DNA from: CAYTGR01 sp964437445
Lineage (GTDB): Bacteria; Chloroflexota; Anaerolineae; B4-G1; SLSP01
Length of the DNA: 64,000 bases
Direction of reading: 5' to 3'
NCBI GenBank assembly: GCA_964437445.1
Contig: CAYTGR010000005.1
Location: forward strand, 1 to 64,000
Part shown: one piece after another, positions 33,224 through 42,516 of the stretch
Numbering within the stretch: the stretch's first letter is position 1
Layout of the letters: each line of letters starts with the position of its first letter
The notes under the pieces: generated by a model
Seen by the model: only the letters and a program-made list of their open reading frames with translations
The model's database searches: none
What the model was told of the DNA's origin: nothing
Translations under genes and position numbers: made by a program

Positions 33224-33652
33224 ATGATAACAGCGCGCCGGGTGTTGGTGTTAGATGACGACGAAGCCAACCGGATCTTGCTGGAAGTAGCGCTCAAAAC
33301 GCAAGGGTTTCTCTGTGAAGGGGCACGGACGGGAGCCGAAGCATTGGAGAAAGCACGCCAGACCCGCTTTGATATCGCTCTGATAGACGTTAACCTGCCC
33401 GACATGAACGGGCTGGAGGTTGCCTGTCGGCTGCGTGACGCGGACCCCAGCATTGTCATCATCAGCGCCACCATTGACGATGACGATGCCACTATCCGGC
33501 GGGCTAAGGCCACTGGCTGCGACGTTTTCATGGTGAAACCCTTTGATCTGGATGTTTTACTACATTTCCTCACCACCTTGGATCCCATCCAGGTCCGCCG
33601 CTCGGAAAGATTACAAATCGTGGACAACACTGGCATCCCCCGGTTCCATTAA
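33224..33652 (+). CDS. Receiver-only response regulator, second copy
   Basis: A 142-residue CheY-like domain: acidic cluster DDD at 11-13, phosphoacceptor Asp55 in ALIDVNLPDMNGLE, and lysine in FMVKPFDLDVL. About 20 extra residues follow the receiver domain without a recognisable output module. It starts 12 bases after the first regulator and ends before a strong terminator, so one kinase and two receivers form a three-gene operon. Confidence 0.92.
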   Translation: MITARRVLVLDDDEANRILLEVALKTQGFLCEGARTGAEALEKARQTRFDIALIDVNLPDMNGLEVACRLRDADPSIVIISATIDDDDATIRRAKATGCDVFMVKPFDLDVLLHFLTTLDPIQVRRSERLQIVDNTGIPRFH

Positions 33653-33665
33653 GCAGGCGCTACAA

Positions 33666-33704
33666 ACCGCGCCCGGCACAAGTCAAGCCTGTGCCGGGCG
33701 CGGT
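33666..33704. terminator. Terminator between the two-component operon and the wzz-like gene
   Basis: ACCGCGCCCGGCACA (33666-33680) pairs perfectly with 33690-33704 across a 9-base loop; CTATTGG follows. The genes on either side converge on this 15-bp stem. Confidence 0.7.
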
Positions 33705-33723
33705 CTATTGGCAAAAGCAAAGC

Positions 33724-34404
33724 CTAATGCACGCGGCGAGGAATAGAGCCCACGATGGGCACCCCCAAGGCTTCTACTTCATCCCTCTCCCACACCATCG
33801 GGTCCAGGTAGTGAGCCAGCAAGGCCAGGGCCCCTCCTACCGCCAGCGCCAACAGCAAGCGCAGCCCCGGTCCAAGCAGCTGAGCGCGCAGGGAGGGCGC
33901 TACCGGCACCGGCTGCGGTGCATCCAACCGGCGGGCCAAAATCCCTACCCCCTGCATCTGAGGGAAATAGGCCGCACCGTTGGTGGTCAGTTCGGCACTG
34001 ACGGCCTCCGCCAGCATCGTCAACTGAGCCGCATCCGGCCAGGTGAGATAAATCACAAAAATGGATTGGGTGTTATCGCTGTTGATAGCCCCCTGAACCG
34101 CCCCGGCCGCCACCGTCAGTCCCTGCCCGGCCAGGCGTGCCTGCACCGCCTCGGCAAAAGCGCCGGTGCGGGCCACATCCGCCAGGCCATTGGCAATATA
34201 CTCTGACGTTAGCCACGGGTAATAGCGATCATAGTCCACCGAGAGGCCCGCCGGATCACTTCCGGCCGCAAACCGTAACACGACCTGGTAAGCCAGTGCC
34301 GGGCGCCGGTAAGTCAGGCCCACATAAGCGCCCACCACCACCACTGGCAGTACTATCAGCCACCACCAGCGTAACCCCACCTTGAACATCTGGCGTAGTT
34401 CCAT
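33724..34404 (-). CDS. Wzz/YveK-like polysaccharide chain-length or export protein
   Basis: A 226-residue protein with the classic Wzz layout: an N-terminal transmembrane helix (about residues 14-34), a large extracytoplasmic alpha/beta region, and a second helix (about 180-202) ahead of a short cytoplasmic tail. It lacks a fused tyrosine-kinase domain. The family regulates chain length in polysaccharide assembly. The upstream membrane glycosyltransferase and a candidate small ORF lie on the same strand and could be co-transcribed. The start at 34404 is favoured because an alternative frame upstream looks like a separate small gene. Confidence 0.72.
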   Translation of the reverse strand: MELRQMFKVGLRWWWLIVLPVVVVGAYVGLTYRRPALAYQVVLRFAAGSDPAGLSVDYDRYYPWLTSEYIANGLADVARTGAFAEAVQARLAGQGLTVAAGAVQGAINSDNTQSIFVIYLTWPDAAQLTMLAEAVSAELTTNGAAYFPQMQGVGILARRLDAPQPVPVAPSLRAQLLGPGLRLLLALAVGGALALLAHYLDPMVWERDEVEALGVPIVGSIPRRVH

Positions 34405-34406
34405 CC

Positions 34407-34571
34407 TCAATCTGCTCCTGCGGTGATTTGCTGCCGAGCACGCTCCTCCCCCCATTCGCGTAACCGGCCCGCGTGATGCCCCCTGGCCAGGACCAAATGA
34501 TTGCCCAACGGAGTGCGCAACAGCTCGGCCATCCGGCCCTGCGTCAATTGTACCTGATCCGTGCAAAGTGA
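34407..34571 (-). CDS. Candidate small protein between glycosyltransferase and wzz-like genes
   Basis: This 54-codon frame (TTG start at 34571; ATG at 34532 would give 41 residues) is in a different frame from wzz. Its codons have a strong G/C third-position preference, and the peptide MAELLRTPLGNHLVLARGHH followed by AGRLREWGEE is protein-like. The TGA at 34409-34407 is separated by two bases from the wzz-like ATG, the spacing expected of a coupled operon gene. It has no recognised family. Alternatively it could be a frameshifted N-terminal extension of the wzz-like gene. Confidence 0.42.
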   Translation of the reverse strand, partial: SLCTDQVQLTQGRMAELLRTPLGNHLVLARGHHAGRLREWGEERARQQITAGAD

Positions 34572-34583
34572 CAATGCCGTTAC

Positions 34584-36605
34584 TCATGGGGCAAGGCTAA
34601 CCGCCCCCAGGGTGACGGCTGCCTCCACCGGGTTGCCCGCCGCGTCCACAACCGGAATCCCCACAATCTCCGGGTAGGTGTACATCCCTACCCGCACGGT
34701 ATAAGGCCCTGGCGGCAAATCATCCGGCAGCAAAATCGGGAAACAGCTGAGGGCCAGGTCGCCGGTTCGCCAGGTTGCGGTAGGGAAACCCTGCCCATCC
34801 CACTGGCCCACTTTGTCCCCCTGCGCATTCAGGAAGTGGGCGTAAAAATGGTAGTCGGCACCTGGAGGCGGGGCAATACGCACCCACCAGGCCAACCAGA
34901 CCGGCAACGTCTCACCGGGACGGCTCTGAGTCGGCAGGTCATAGGCCGCCAAGACAACCTGATTGGCCAGTGCAACCCCGCCCCCGAGAGGGATCAACCC
35001 AGCCAGCGTATCCTCGCGGTCAGGGCCACGACGGTGAAATAGCAGGTAGCGCGCACCGCCGTCGGGTAAATTCACCACCGGGCCGGGCTGGACATAGCGC
35101 AAGCTGGATAACCGTTGAAGCAGCGGCTCCAAGGGGGACGATTCGCGCACCGGGCCCACCAGGTAAACAGCGTGGGTACTTTCAGGTACCGGCAATGCCG
35201 TCCGCCCATCGGCCAAACGGTGAGGCGCGCGCTGCAATAAAGCATCAAAAACGGCGGGGGTCTCCTCGGTCAGAGGATCGGCACTTTCACTGAGGACAAT
35301 AATCTCCGCCCCGGCGGCCAGTTGTTGCGCTTCCTGCGCCACTGCGCGGGTGTAACGCAAGGGGATGCCGTAGCCACCGGTGGAGGGATGATCAACCATG
35401 AAGCGCGCCAACTGTCCCATTACGGCGAGTTGCCAGCCGGCCCAGATCCACGCCCCCACCAGTAACACGGCTATGACCACGGACCAGCCACTGGCGGGCA
35501 GAGTCCAACGACGTCGCAACCATTCCCATCCATCGGCGACCAACACCGCAATCAGCAAGAACTGCACCGGATAAAGCAGGATGAAGTAGTGAGGCTGCGT
35601 TGGTGTCGCCGGGCGGCTTTGCAGAAAAATGGGCACGGCAAACCAGAGCAACAGCAGCAAAAGCGAGCGCCGCCGTTCCTGTGGCCCGCGCACAACCTGA
35701 TAAACCGCGTAGCAAAGCGCCAACGCCAGCAGACCTTGTAACCCACCGTTAAGCCACCCCAGGTCAGGCAGGCCGGCCCGGAATTGAGGCCAGAGCGCAC
35801 CGGCCATCCCCTCTATGCCGGCACTGCCGGTGAGCATGAAAGCATACCGCAAGGCATCCCACGACCAACGGCTGCCTCCGCCCCCATAGTGTAAAAACCC
35901 CTGGGCGTTAGACCAACCATGGAGTGCATCGTAGAGGACGTAGGGAGCAAAAGCCAGTCCCAGCAGCGTGCCGCCTACCAGCAGGGGTTTCCAGCCCACC
36001 TGCTGGGGATAAAGCAACAGGCACAAGGCCAGAATGGGGACAAAGGCCAGTCCTCCCAGATGTAACCCAATTAGCATAGCCAGGCCGACAAAGGCACCGA
36101 CCAGCGCCCAGCGCCGACCGCGCACAAAGGCCGCCAGCAGCGCGGCCATAAAGCCCAACGTCACCAGCGGTAGGTTTTGGCTCCAAATCTTACGCCCGTA
36201 GAGTACAGCCCAGGGGCAAACCGCAAAGAGAAAAGCTGCAATTAATCCCACCTTGGGGCTAAAGTAAGCACGCCCCACCCTATAACAAGCCAGCACCGCC
36301 AGTCCATTGAGGAACCCTATCTCCAACACGACTGCTACCGGGTCAGGCCAGAGCCGGAGCGATAACGCCGCCAGGTAAAGAAAAAACGGCGGGTTAGCCA
36401 CACCCACCGACGCGCCGACCCCCAGCGCCGGCCAATCCCCCGCGTAGGCAATTGCTGACGCGCGACGGATCACCGTGGCCTCGTCCCGCTTAAATTCAGC
36501 TAAAGTAGGGAAGCCCAGGCGCAGCAGCAACCCTAACCCCACAATTCCCAACACCCAAACCCAATAACGACGTTCGGGTCCCAATATACTTGCCAATCTC
36601 TTCAT
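34584..36605 (-). CDS. Membrane glycosyltransferase, GT39/ArnT-like
   Basis: A 673-residue protein with about ten to eleven transmembrane helices over residues 10-420 and a soluble C-terminal region (about 480-673). The first extracytoplasmic loop carries the acidic FKRDEATVIRRASA segment, in the position of the catalytic Asp-Glu pair of GT39/PMT-type enzymes using polyprenyl-phosphate sugars. GRKIWSQNLP is also typical of the family. The start at 36605 follows TGGAGTG. The upstream region is shared with the divergent lon gene. It likely works with the wzz-like gene on an envelope glycan (inference). Confidence 0.82.
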   Translation of the reverse strand: MKRLASILGPERRYWVWVLGIVGLGLLLRLGFPTLAEFKRDEATVIRRASAIAYAGDWPALGVGASVGVANPPFFLYLAALSLRLWPDPVAVVLEIGFLNGLAVLACYRVGRAYFSPKVGLIAAFLFAVCPWAVLYGRKIWSQNLPLVTLGFMAALLAAFVRGRRWALVGAFVGLAMLIGLHLGGLAFVPILALCLLLYPQQVGWKPLLVGGTLLGLAFAPYVLYDALHGWSNAQGFLHYGGGGSRWSWDALRYAFMLTGSAGIEGMAGALWPQFRAGLPDLGWLNGGLQGLLALALCYAVYQVVRGPQERRRSLLLLLLWFAVPIFLQSRPATPTQPHYFILLYPVQFLLIAVLVADGWEWLRRRWTLPASGWSVVIAVLLVGAWIWAGWQLAVMGQLARFMVDHPSTGGYGIPLRYTRAVAQEAQQLAAGAEIIVLSESADPLTEETPAVFDALLQRAPHRLADGRTALPVPESTHAVYLVGPVRESSPLEPLLQRLSSLRYVQPGPVVNLPDGGARYLLFHRRGPDREDTLAGLIPLGGGVALANQVVLAAYDLPTQSRPGETLPVWLAWWVRIAPPPGADYHFYAHFLNAQGDKVGQWDGQGFPTATWRTGDLALSCFPILLPDDLPPGPYTVRVGMYTYPEIVGIPVVDAAGNPVEAAVTLGAVSLAP

Positions 36606-36739
36606 GACCACTCCATGCAGCAATTTCTTTAGCCGAGAGGAGCCCAACGGGGCCATTGTAACTCCACTTGCCAGCCAGGACAAGCCCGGTTGACCAGGGT
36701 TTCGGCATTTTTGTATATGCATTTCTAATAGCTTGGTGA

Positions 36740-36745
36740 TATAAT
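36740..36745 (+). promoter_or_regulatory. Likely -10 box of lon
   Basis: TATAAT at 36740-36745 in an AT-rich stretch, about 60 bases before the lon start. A good -35 box was not found at the usual spacing. No CIRCE or HrcA-type inverted repeat is visible. Confidence 0.4.
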
Positions 36746-36803
36746 CCCACAACAAAGGATAGGTTGGGTTGGAATAACAACGATGAAAAGTAAGGAGGGA
36801 AAA

Positions 36804-39293
36804 ATGTTCCCCTGGTTCAATATGCAAGATCAAAACCTGGAACGTCTCATCCGGCGGATTCCAGGGGAGGTCCCGATCCTACCGTTGCGCAACACGGTGG
36901 CTTTCCCCTATATTGTCATGCCCCTCGCCGTAGGGATTCCGCGTTCCATTCAATTGATTGAGGATGCAGAAAAAGGCGACCGCCTGATCGGCCTGGTAGC
37001 CATGCGCGACCCCTCAGTGGAAACTCCTGGTCCGACCGAAATCTACAACGTCGGGACAGTGGCCATCGTTCACCGCGTGATGCGCGGCGACGACGGCACC
37101 CTCACCGTCTTCATTCAGGGCCTGGAACGGGTACAGATCACCGAATGGGTACAGGAAGAGCCCTACCTGCGCGCTCGCATCCAGCTGGTGCCCGACCGGG
37201 TGGACAACTCCGCGGTGGAGGAAGCCCTGCGCCGCAACCTGCTGGACGTGGCGGGCCGACTGGTGGAGTTGATCCCGCAGTTCCCGGAGGAAGCGATGCG
37301 CTTCGTCCAACAGTTGGAGGATCCGCGCCTCCTGGTCTACCTGCTGGCTTCTAACCTGCGGGTGGAAATGAATGATTCTCAAAAGATCCTGGAAATGGAT
37401 CGCCTGGCCGAGAAGATGGAATACCTGATCAAAGTGCTCTCCCGCGAGTTGGAAGTGCGACAGATCGGGCAACAGATCCAGGAAAAAGCGAAAGAGGAAA
37501 TTGAAAAGACTCAGCGCGAGTACTTCCTCCGCCAGCAAATGCAGGCCATCCAGAAAGAATTGGGCGAAGGCGACGAGAACCGCCGTGAGGTGGAAGAATA
37601 CCGCCGCAAAATAGAAGAGGCCGGCATGAGTGAAGAGGCCAAGACCGAGGCCTTGCGCGAGCTCTCCCGGCTAGAAAAGATGCCCCCCCAGGCTGCCGAG
37701 TATTGGGTCATCAAAACCTACCTGGACTGGCTGATTGCCATCCCGTGGCAAACGGTGACCGAGGATAAGCTGGAAATCCCCAATGCCCGGCAGATCCTGG
37801 ACGAGGACCACTACGACCTGGAAGATGTCAAGGAGCGCATTCTGGAATTCCTGGCGGTACGCAAGCTGCGCATGGATCGCCATCTGGAAATTGAAGAAAC
37901 CGACCTGCAAGGCCGCAAGGTGGAGGGCACGGGGGCCATCCTCGCCTTCATTGGGCCCCCCGGTGTCGGCAAAACCTCGCTGGGACAATCCATCGCGCGG
38001 GCGATGGGACGCAAGTTCACCCGGATGAGCCTGGGCGGGATGCGTGATGAAGCGGAGATTCGGGGGCACCGCCGGACCTACATCGGCGCGCTGCCGGGCC
38101 GGATTATGCAGGCGATGAAGCGCGTCGCCGTCAAGAACCCGGTCTTCATGCTGGATGAAGTGGATAAGATCGGTGCCGACTGGCGCGGCGATCCCTCTTC
38201 AGCGTTGCTGGAAGTGTTGGACCCGCAGCAAAACCATGCCTTCCGGGATCACTACCTGGACGTGGATTTTGACCTGAGCCAGGTCCTCTTTATCTGCACG
38301 GCCAATACGACCGCCACCATCCCGGCCCCGCTGCTGGACCGGATGGAGGTGATCAACTTAGACGGTTACACTGAGTTTGAGAAGCTGCACATCGCGCAAA
38401 AGTACCTGGTACCGCGCCAGCTTAAGGTCAACGGGCTGTTGCCGGAAGAGGTCACCTTCTCTGAAGCGGCACTCCGGCAAATCATCCGTGATTACACCCG
38501 CGAGGCCGGTGTCCGCCAGTTAGAGCGGGAAATCGGCAAAGTCTGCCGCAAACTGGCCACCCAGCTGGCCGAGGGCAAACTGGAAGGGACGACGGCCGTA
38601 GCGCCGGAGCAGATTGCCGACTATCTGGGCAAGCCCCACTTCCGCTTTGAAGCGGCGCTGCGGACCGAGCGGCCGGGCGTGGCCACCGGTCTGGCAGTGA
38701 CCCCTGTGGGGGGCGAGGTGCTTTTCGTAGAGGCGGCCGTGATGCCCGGCGCGGAAGGGACGCTCATCCTCACCGGGCAGCTGGGTGATGTGATGCGTGA
38801 GTCGGCGCGGATCGCGTTGAGCTACGTGGAATCTCACACCCAAGAGCTGGGGCTGTGCAGCGACTCCTGCAAGGACCGCAAAATCCATCTGCACGTGCCG
38901 GCCGGCGCAGTGCCGAAAGATGGGCCCTCGGCTGGTGTGACGATGACCACGGCGCTTGTCTCGCTCCTTTCGGGCCGTCCCGTGCGGTCTGACATCGGTA
39001 TGACGGGCGAAGTCACGTTACAGGGGCAAGTGCTGCCCATCGGCGGCCTTAAACAGAAGGTCCTGGCTGCTCGCCGGGCCGGTCTGAAAACCGTGATTGC
39101 CCCCAAGCTCAACGAAATGGACCTGGAGGAAATCCCGGCGGAGGTGCGCAACGAAATGGATATCATCCTCGTAGAGGATATGGCAGAAGTGCTTAAATAT
39201 GCGCTGAAACCATTGGAAGCCACCCCCGCGGACGTCGTCGTGCCGCCAGAACTGTTGGCCCCGCAGCCGGTACAACCCCCGGCCGCCGCCTGA
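36804..39293 (+). CDS. lon: ATP-dependent protease Lon
   Basis: An 829-residue LonA. The N-terminal substrate-binding domain starts PILPLRNTVAFPYIVMPLAVG and is followed by the coiled-coil region (about 190-280). Walker A is GPPGVGKT at 384-391 and Walker B is in VFMLDEVDK. The proteolytic dyad is Ser709 in PKDGPSAG and Lys752 in GGLKQK, 43 residues apart as in E. coli Lon. It degrades damaged and short-lived regulatory proteins in the cytoplasm. The ATG at 36804 follows TAAGGAGGGAAAA; an ATG at 36783 would place this site inside the gene. The C-terminal 20 residues are Pro/Ala-rich. Confidence 0.97.
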   Translation: MFPWFNMQDQNLERLIRRIPGEVPILPLRNTVAFPYIVMPLAVGIPRSIQLIEDAEKGDRLIGLVAMRDPSVETPGPTEIYNVGTVAIVHRVMRGDDGTLTVFIQGLERVQITEWVQEEPYLRARIQLVPDRVDNSAVEEALRRNLLDVAGRLVELIPQFPEEAMRFVQQLEDPRLLVYLLASNLRVEMNDSQKILEMDRLAEKMEYLIKVLSRELEVRQIGQQIQEKAKEEIEKTQREYFLRQQMQAIQKELGEGDENRREVEEYRRKIEEAGMSEEAKTEALRELSRLEKMPPQAAEYWVIKTYLDWLIAIPWQTVTEDKLEIPNARQILDEDHYDLEDVKERILEFLAVRKLRMDRHLEIEETDLQGRKVEGTGAILAFIGPPGVGKTSLGQSIARAMGRKFTRMSLGGMRDEAEIRGHRRTYIGALPGRIMQAMKRVAVKNPVFMLDEVDKIGADWRGDPSSALLEVLDPQQNHAFRDHYLDVDFDLSQVLFICTANTTATIPAPLLDRMEVINLDGYTEFEKLHIAQKYLVPRQLKVNGLLPEEVTFSEAALRQIIRDYTREAGVRQLEREIGKVCRKLATQLAEGKLEGTTAVAPEQIADYLGKPHFRFEAALRTERPGVATGLAVTPVGGEVLFVEAAVMPGAEGTLILTGQLGDVMRESARIALSYVESHTQELGLCSDSCKDRKIHLHVPAGAVPKDGPSAGVTMTTALVSLLSGRPVRSDIGMTGEVTLQGQVLPIGGLKQKVLAARRAGLKTVIAPKLNEMDLEEIPAEVRNEMDIILVEDMAEVLKYALKPLEATPADVVVPPELLAPQPVQPPAAA

Positions 39294-39301
39294 TCGCACC
39301 C

Positions 39302-39336
39302 GGTCGGCGCTCCGCAGGGGACACGGAGCGCCGACC
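39302..39336 (+). terminator. Hairpin downstream of lon
   Basis: GGTCGGCGCTCCG (39302-39314) pairs with 39324-39336 across a 9-base loop. There is no U tract, so termination may be factor-dependent. Confidence 0.5.
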
Positions 39337-39397
39337 ACGCCGAACAGAATACCAGATCAGGAACAGATAGGGATTTAGCGTAGAAAAGAGGTGTACC

Positions 39398-40090
39398 ATG
39401 TTTTATTGGGATCCGATGTACTTTGTGTTTGCGCTACCGGCACTGCTGCTGGCTTTCTATGCCCAGTGGCGGGTGCGTAGCGCCTACAACCGCTATCTCA
39501 AAGTACCCAACGCCGGCCGGCTGACCGGTGCCCAGGCGGCCGAACGGTTGCTGCAAACCGCCGGGCTCTATGTGAACCTGGAGGGCACCCAGGGCCAGCT
39601 AACCGACCATTACGACCCCCGCAGCAAAGTGCTGCGATTGTCGCAACAAGTGGCCTACTCCCCCTCAGTCGCAGCTGTGGGGATTGTCGCGCATGAGGTA
39701 GGCCACGCGCAACAGGACGCCCAGGCCTATCTCCCCCTGAAACTGCGCTCCGGCCTGGTGCCGGTGGTGAATGCCACCTCCTGGCTGGCCCCCCTCATCT
39801 TCTTCCTGGGGATGCTCTTGCGGATGCCGAACCTGGCCTGGGTGGGAGTTTATCTCTTCGGCGGCTTCGTCCTCTTCGCACTGATCACCCTGCCCGTGGA
39901 ATTAGACGCCAGTCGCCGGGCCTTGCGCCTGCTGGAGCAGAGCAACATCCTGGTTGGCGCGGCCGAACTCCAGGGGGCCCGTACCGTCCTCAACGCCGCG
40001 GCCCTCACCTACGTGGCGGCGCTGGCCCAGGCCATCTCCACCATGCTCTATTATATCTTCCTGTTGGGCGGCTTCCGGCGCCGGCGCTGA
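39398..40090 (+). CDS. Zinc metallopeptidase, YugP/M48-like membrane type
   Basis: A 230-residue membrane protein of the neutral zinc metallopeptidase family annotated as YugP in Bacillus. An N-terminal helix (about 5-22) precedes the zinc-binding motif His99-Glu-Val-Gly-His103 in AHEVGHAQQD. Hydrophobic helices follow at about 120-165 and near the C-terminus. The segment PVELDASRRAL carries the expected third zinc ligand Glu. The active site faces the cytoplasm or membrane in related proteins; substrates are unknown. It stands alone between lon and a terminator. Confidence 0.85.
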   Translation: MFYWDPMYFVFALPALLLAFYAQWRVRSAYNRYLKVPNAGRLTGAQAAERLLQTAGLYVNLEGTQGQLTDHYDPRSKVLRLSQQVAYSPSVAAVGIVAHEVGHAQQDAQAYLPLKLRSGLVPVVNATSWLAPLIFFLGMLLRMPNLAWVGVYLFGGFVLFALITLPVELDASRRALRLLEQSNILVGAAELQGARTVLNAAALTYVAALAQAISTMLYYIFLLGGFRRRR

Positions 40091-40125
40091 AAACACCCGC
40101 GCGCTCTATCCAAAATATGACACCC

Positions 40126-40160
40126 GTGCAGACCTCACATGAGGTCTGCACTTGTTTTTT
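40126..40160 (+). terminator. Intrinsic terminator of the metallopeptidase gene
   Basis: GTGCAGACCTC (40126-40136) pairs with GAGGTCTGCAC (40141-40151) across ACAT, followed by TTGTTTTTT. Confidence 0.92.
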
Positions 40161-40231
40161 ACCACAAGCAGGGATAAGATGAAGAGAATGACGTCAACCT
40201 TTGGCGATCCCTTAACCATGCGGAGGAGCTC

Positions 40232-41389
40232 ATGTCACAAAGAAAACTGATGATTCCTGGCCCCGTGGATGTCACCGAGGAGGTGCGCCAGGCCATGGCG
40301 ATCCCCTCCACGCCCCATTATGGACGTGACTGGCTTTGCCTCTACGGGGAAACACAGGAAATGGCTAAACAGGTCTTTGGCACTCGCAATGATCTTTACA
40401 TCATAACCGGTCCCGGCACGGCCGCGCTGGAAGCCGCCATTGCCAGTGCCCTGGAGCCGGGAGACGTTGTCCTCGTCCCGGACAATGGTTTCTTTGCCGA
40501 ACGGACAATTTCGTTAGTGGAAGGATGTGGTCTGGTCCCGCTGAAAGTCTCTGCCCCCTGGGGGCAACCCGTGCAGCCGGAGATGGTGGAAGCGGCGCTG
40601 CAGACCCATCCTGAAGTGAAGGCTTTGGCGGTCGTGCACCACGAGACCTCCACCGGTCTGATCAATCCATTGGAAGGTATCACCGCCGTGGCGCGCGCCC
40701 ATGGCCTGCTCATTGTGGTGGATGCTGTCTCCTCGTTGGGCGGTATCCCGCTGCCGGTGGATGCCTGGGGCATTGATCTCTGCGTCACCGTCGCCAACAA
40801 GGCCTTGGAGACGCCGCCGGGACTGGCGCTGCTCTCCATCAGCCCGCGCGCCTGGGAGCACATCCTGGCGCGCCGGGCGCCGCGCGGCTGGTATCTGGAC
40901 CTCAAGACCTGGCGCTGGTACGCCGAAAACTGGGGCAGCTGGCATCCCACGCCGGTCACTATGCCGACCAGCAACATGAATGCGCTACATCGCAGCCTGC
41001 AACTTTTGCTGGAAGAAGGGATAGAGCGACGCTACGCTGCCTATCGCGCCGCTGCGGTCGCCACCCGGCGCGGACTGGAAGCCCTGGGCTTCCCCATGTA
41101 CATCCCCGATGAGACCTATGCCTCGCCGTTGACCACGGCTTTCCTGATGCGTCCTGGCGTCAACCCTGAAGCGCTGCAGGAGGCGCTGCTCCACGAAGCC
41201 CATGTCCAGATTTCGGGCGGCATTGGGGCGCTGAAAGGACAGATCTTGCGCGTGGGCCACATCGGCCTGGCACGACGGCGCGACTATGTGGTCTCCTTCC
41301 TGCTGGGGGTGGAAGATTACCTGCGCCGCCAGGGCGAACCGATCCGGCCGGGACAAAGCCTGGTAGCGTTAGAAAGGCTGGAGGTATAA
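40232..41389 (+). CDS. Class V aminotransferase (serine-pyruvate/alanine-glyoxylate type)
   Basis: A 385-residue PLP enzyme. The opening MIPGPVDVTEEVRQAM and TGPGTAALEAAI phosphate-binding segment are typical of the alanine-glyoxylate/serine-pyruvate group. The aldimine lysine is probably Lys190 in TVANKALETPPGLALL, a variant of the usual SQK-PPG context. It likely interconverts serine, alanine or glycine with 2-oxo acids; phosphonate transaminases are a close alternative. GGAGGAGC precedes the ATG. The M29 aminopeptidase starts on the base after its stop codon, so both are in one operon. Confidence 0.9.
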   Translation: MSQRKLMIPGPVDVTEEVRQAMAIPSTPHYGRDWLCLYGETQEMAKQVFGTRNDLYIITGPGTAALEAAIASALEPGDVVLVPDNGFFAERTISLVEGCGLVPLKVSAPWGQPVQPEMVEAALQTHPEVKALAVVHHETSTGLINPLEGITAVARAHGLLIVVDAVSSLGGIPLPVDAWGIDLCVTVANKALETPPGLALLSISPRAWEHILARRAPRGWYLDLKTWRWYAENWGSWHPTPVTMPTSNMNALHRSLQLLLEEGIERRYAAYRAAAVATRRGLEALGFPMYIPDETYASPLTTAFLMRPGVNPEALQEALLHEAHVQISGGIGALKGQILRVGHIGLARRRDYVVSFLLGVEDYLRRQGEPIRPGQSLVALERLEV

Positions 41390-42493
41390 ATGGCAGACCT
41401 GCGCATTCAACGCCTTGCCCACGTCCTGGTGGATTATTCGGTCCATGTCCAACCCGGCGACCGGGTGGCGATCTTTTCCATGCCGGCGGCGGCCCCACTG
41501 GTGGCAGCCGTCTACGAGCGGATCCTGGAGCGCGGCGGGAACCCCGTGGTAGCACTGACGCTGCCAGGGCTGGACGAGCTCTTCTACCGCAAAGCCAGCG
41601 ATGCCCAGCTGGCGTTTGTAGATCCCATCCGCAAGATGGCGATGGAGGAGTACGAAGCCCTCATCAGCATCCGGGCCGACACGAACACCCGCTCACTCAG
41701 CGGGATCAACCCGGCCCGGCAGGTGTTGCGCAGCCAGGCCATGGCGCCGGTAACCCAGCGTTACATGGAACGCGGGGCCACCGGAGAACTCAAATGGAAC
41801 GGCACCCTCTTCCCGACTGAGGCCTACGCCCAGGAGGCCGACCTGAGCCTGCGGGCCTACGAGGACTTCGTCTACGGGGCCTGCTACTGCGATCACGAAG
41901 ACCCCGTTGCCGAGTGGCAGCGCGTCCATGACGAGCAGGAGCGCGTCGTCCAGTGGCTCAAAGGGCGGCGCATGGTACGTATCACCGGCCCCAACGCCGA
42001 CGTCACGCTCTCCATTGAAGGGCGCACCTTCGTCAATTCGGACGGGCATCACAACATGCCCAGCGGCGAAGTCTTCACCGGCCCGGTGGAAGAGAGCATC
42101 CAGGGCTGGGTCCGCTTCACCTACCCGGCCATCACCGGCGGGCGCGAGGTGGAGGGGATTGAGCTCTGGTTTGAACAGGGACGGGTCGTCAAAGCCACGG
42201 CCAAAAAGAACGAGGAATATCTGCTGCGGATGCTGGATACCGACGCCGGGTCGCGCTATCTGGGCGAGTTCGCCATCGGCACCAATTACGGGATTCAGCG
42301 CTTCACCAAAAACATCCTTTTTGACGAAAAGATCGGCGGCAGTTTCCACATGGCCGTGGGGGCCGGCTACCCCGAGACCGGCAGCCGTAACCGCTCGGCG
42401 ATCCATTGGGACATGATCTGCGACATGCGCCAGGGCGGCGAGATCCGTGTGGACGGTGAACTGCTCTACCAAGACGGGCAGTTTGTCATTTAA
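41390..42493 (+). CDS. M29-family aminopeptidase (AmpS/PepS-like)
   Basis: A 367-residue metallo-aminopeptidase of the thermophilic aminopeptidase T/AmpS group. Characteristic segments are LVDYSVHVQPGDRVAIF at residues 10-26, GHHNMPSGEVFTGPVEESIQ containing a metal-ligand Glu near 225, and the C-terminal IHWDMICDMR followed by GEIRVDGELLYQDG. It removes N-terminal residues from peptides in the cytoplasm. The ATG immediately follows the aminotransferase stop codon. The operon ends at a palindromic terminator built partly of heptamers. Confidence 0.92.
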   Translation: MADLRIQRLAHVLVDYSVHVQPGDRVAIFSMPAAAPLVAAVYERILERGGNPVVALTLPGLDELFYRKASDAQLAFVDPIRKMAMEEYEALISIRADTNTRSLSGINPARQVLRSQAMAPVTQRYMERGATGELKWNGTLFPTEAYAQEADLSLRAYEDFVYGACYCDHEDPVAEWQRVHDEQERVVQWLKGRRMVRITGPNADVTLSIEGRTFVNSDGHHNMPSGEVFTGPVEESIQGWVRFTYPAITGGREVEGIELWFEQGRVVKATAKKNEEYLLRMLDTDAGSRYLGEFAIGTNYGIQRFTKNILFDEKIGGSFHMAVGAGYPETGSRNRSAIHWDMICDMRQGGEIRVDGELLYQDGQFVI

Positions 42494-42516
42494 CGCCAGC
42501 GCTGGCATTTCATTAT

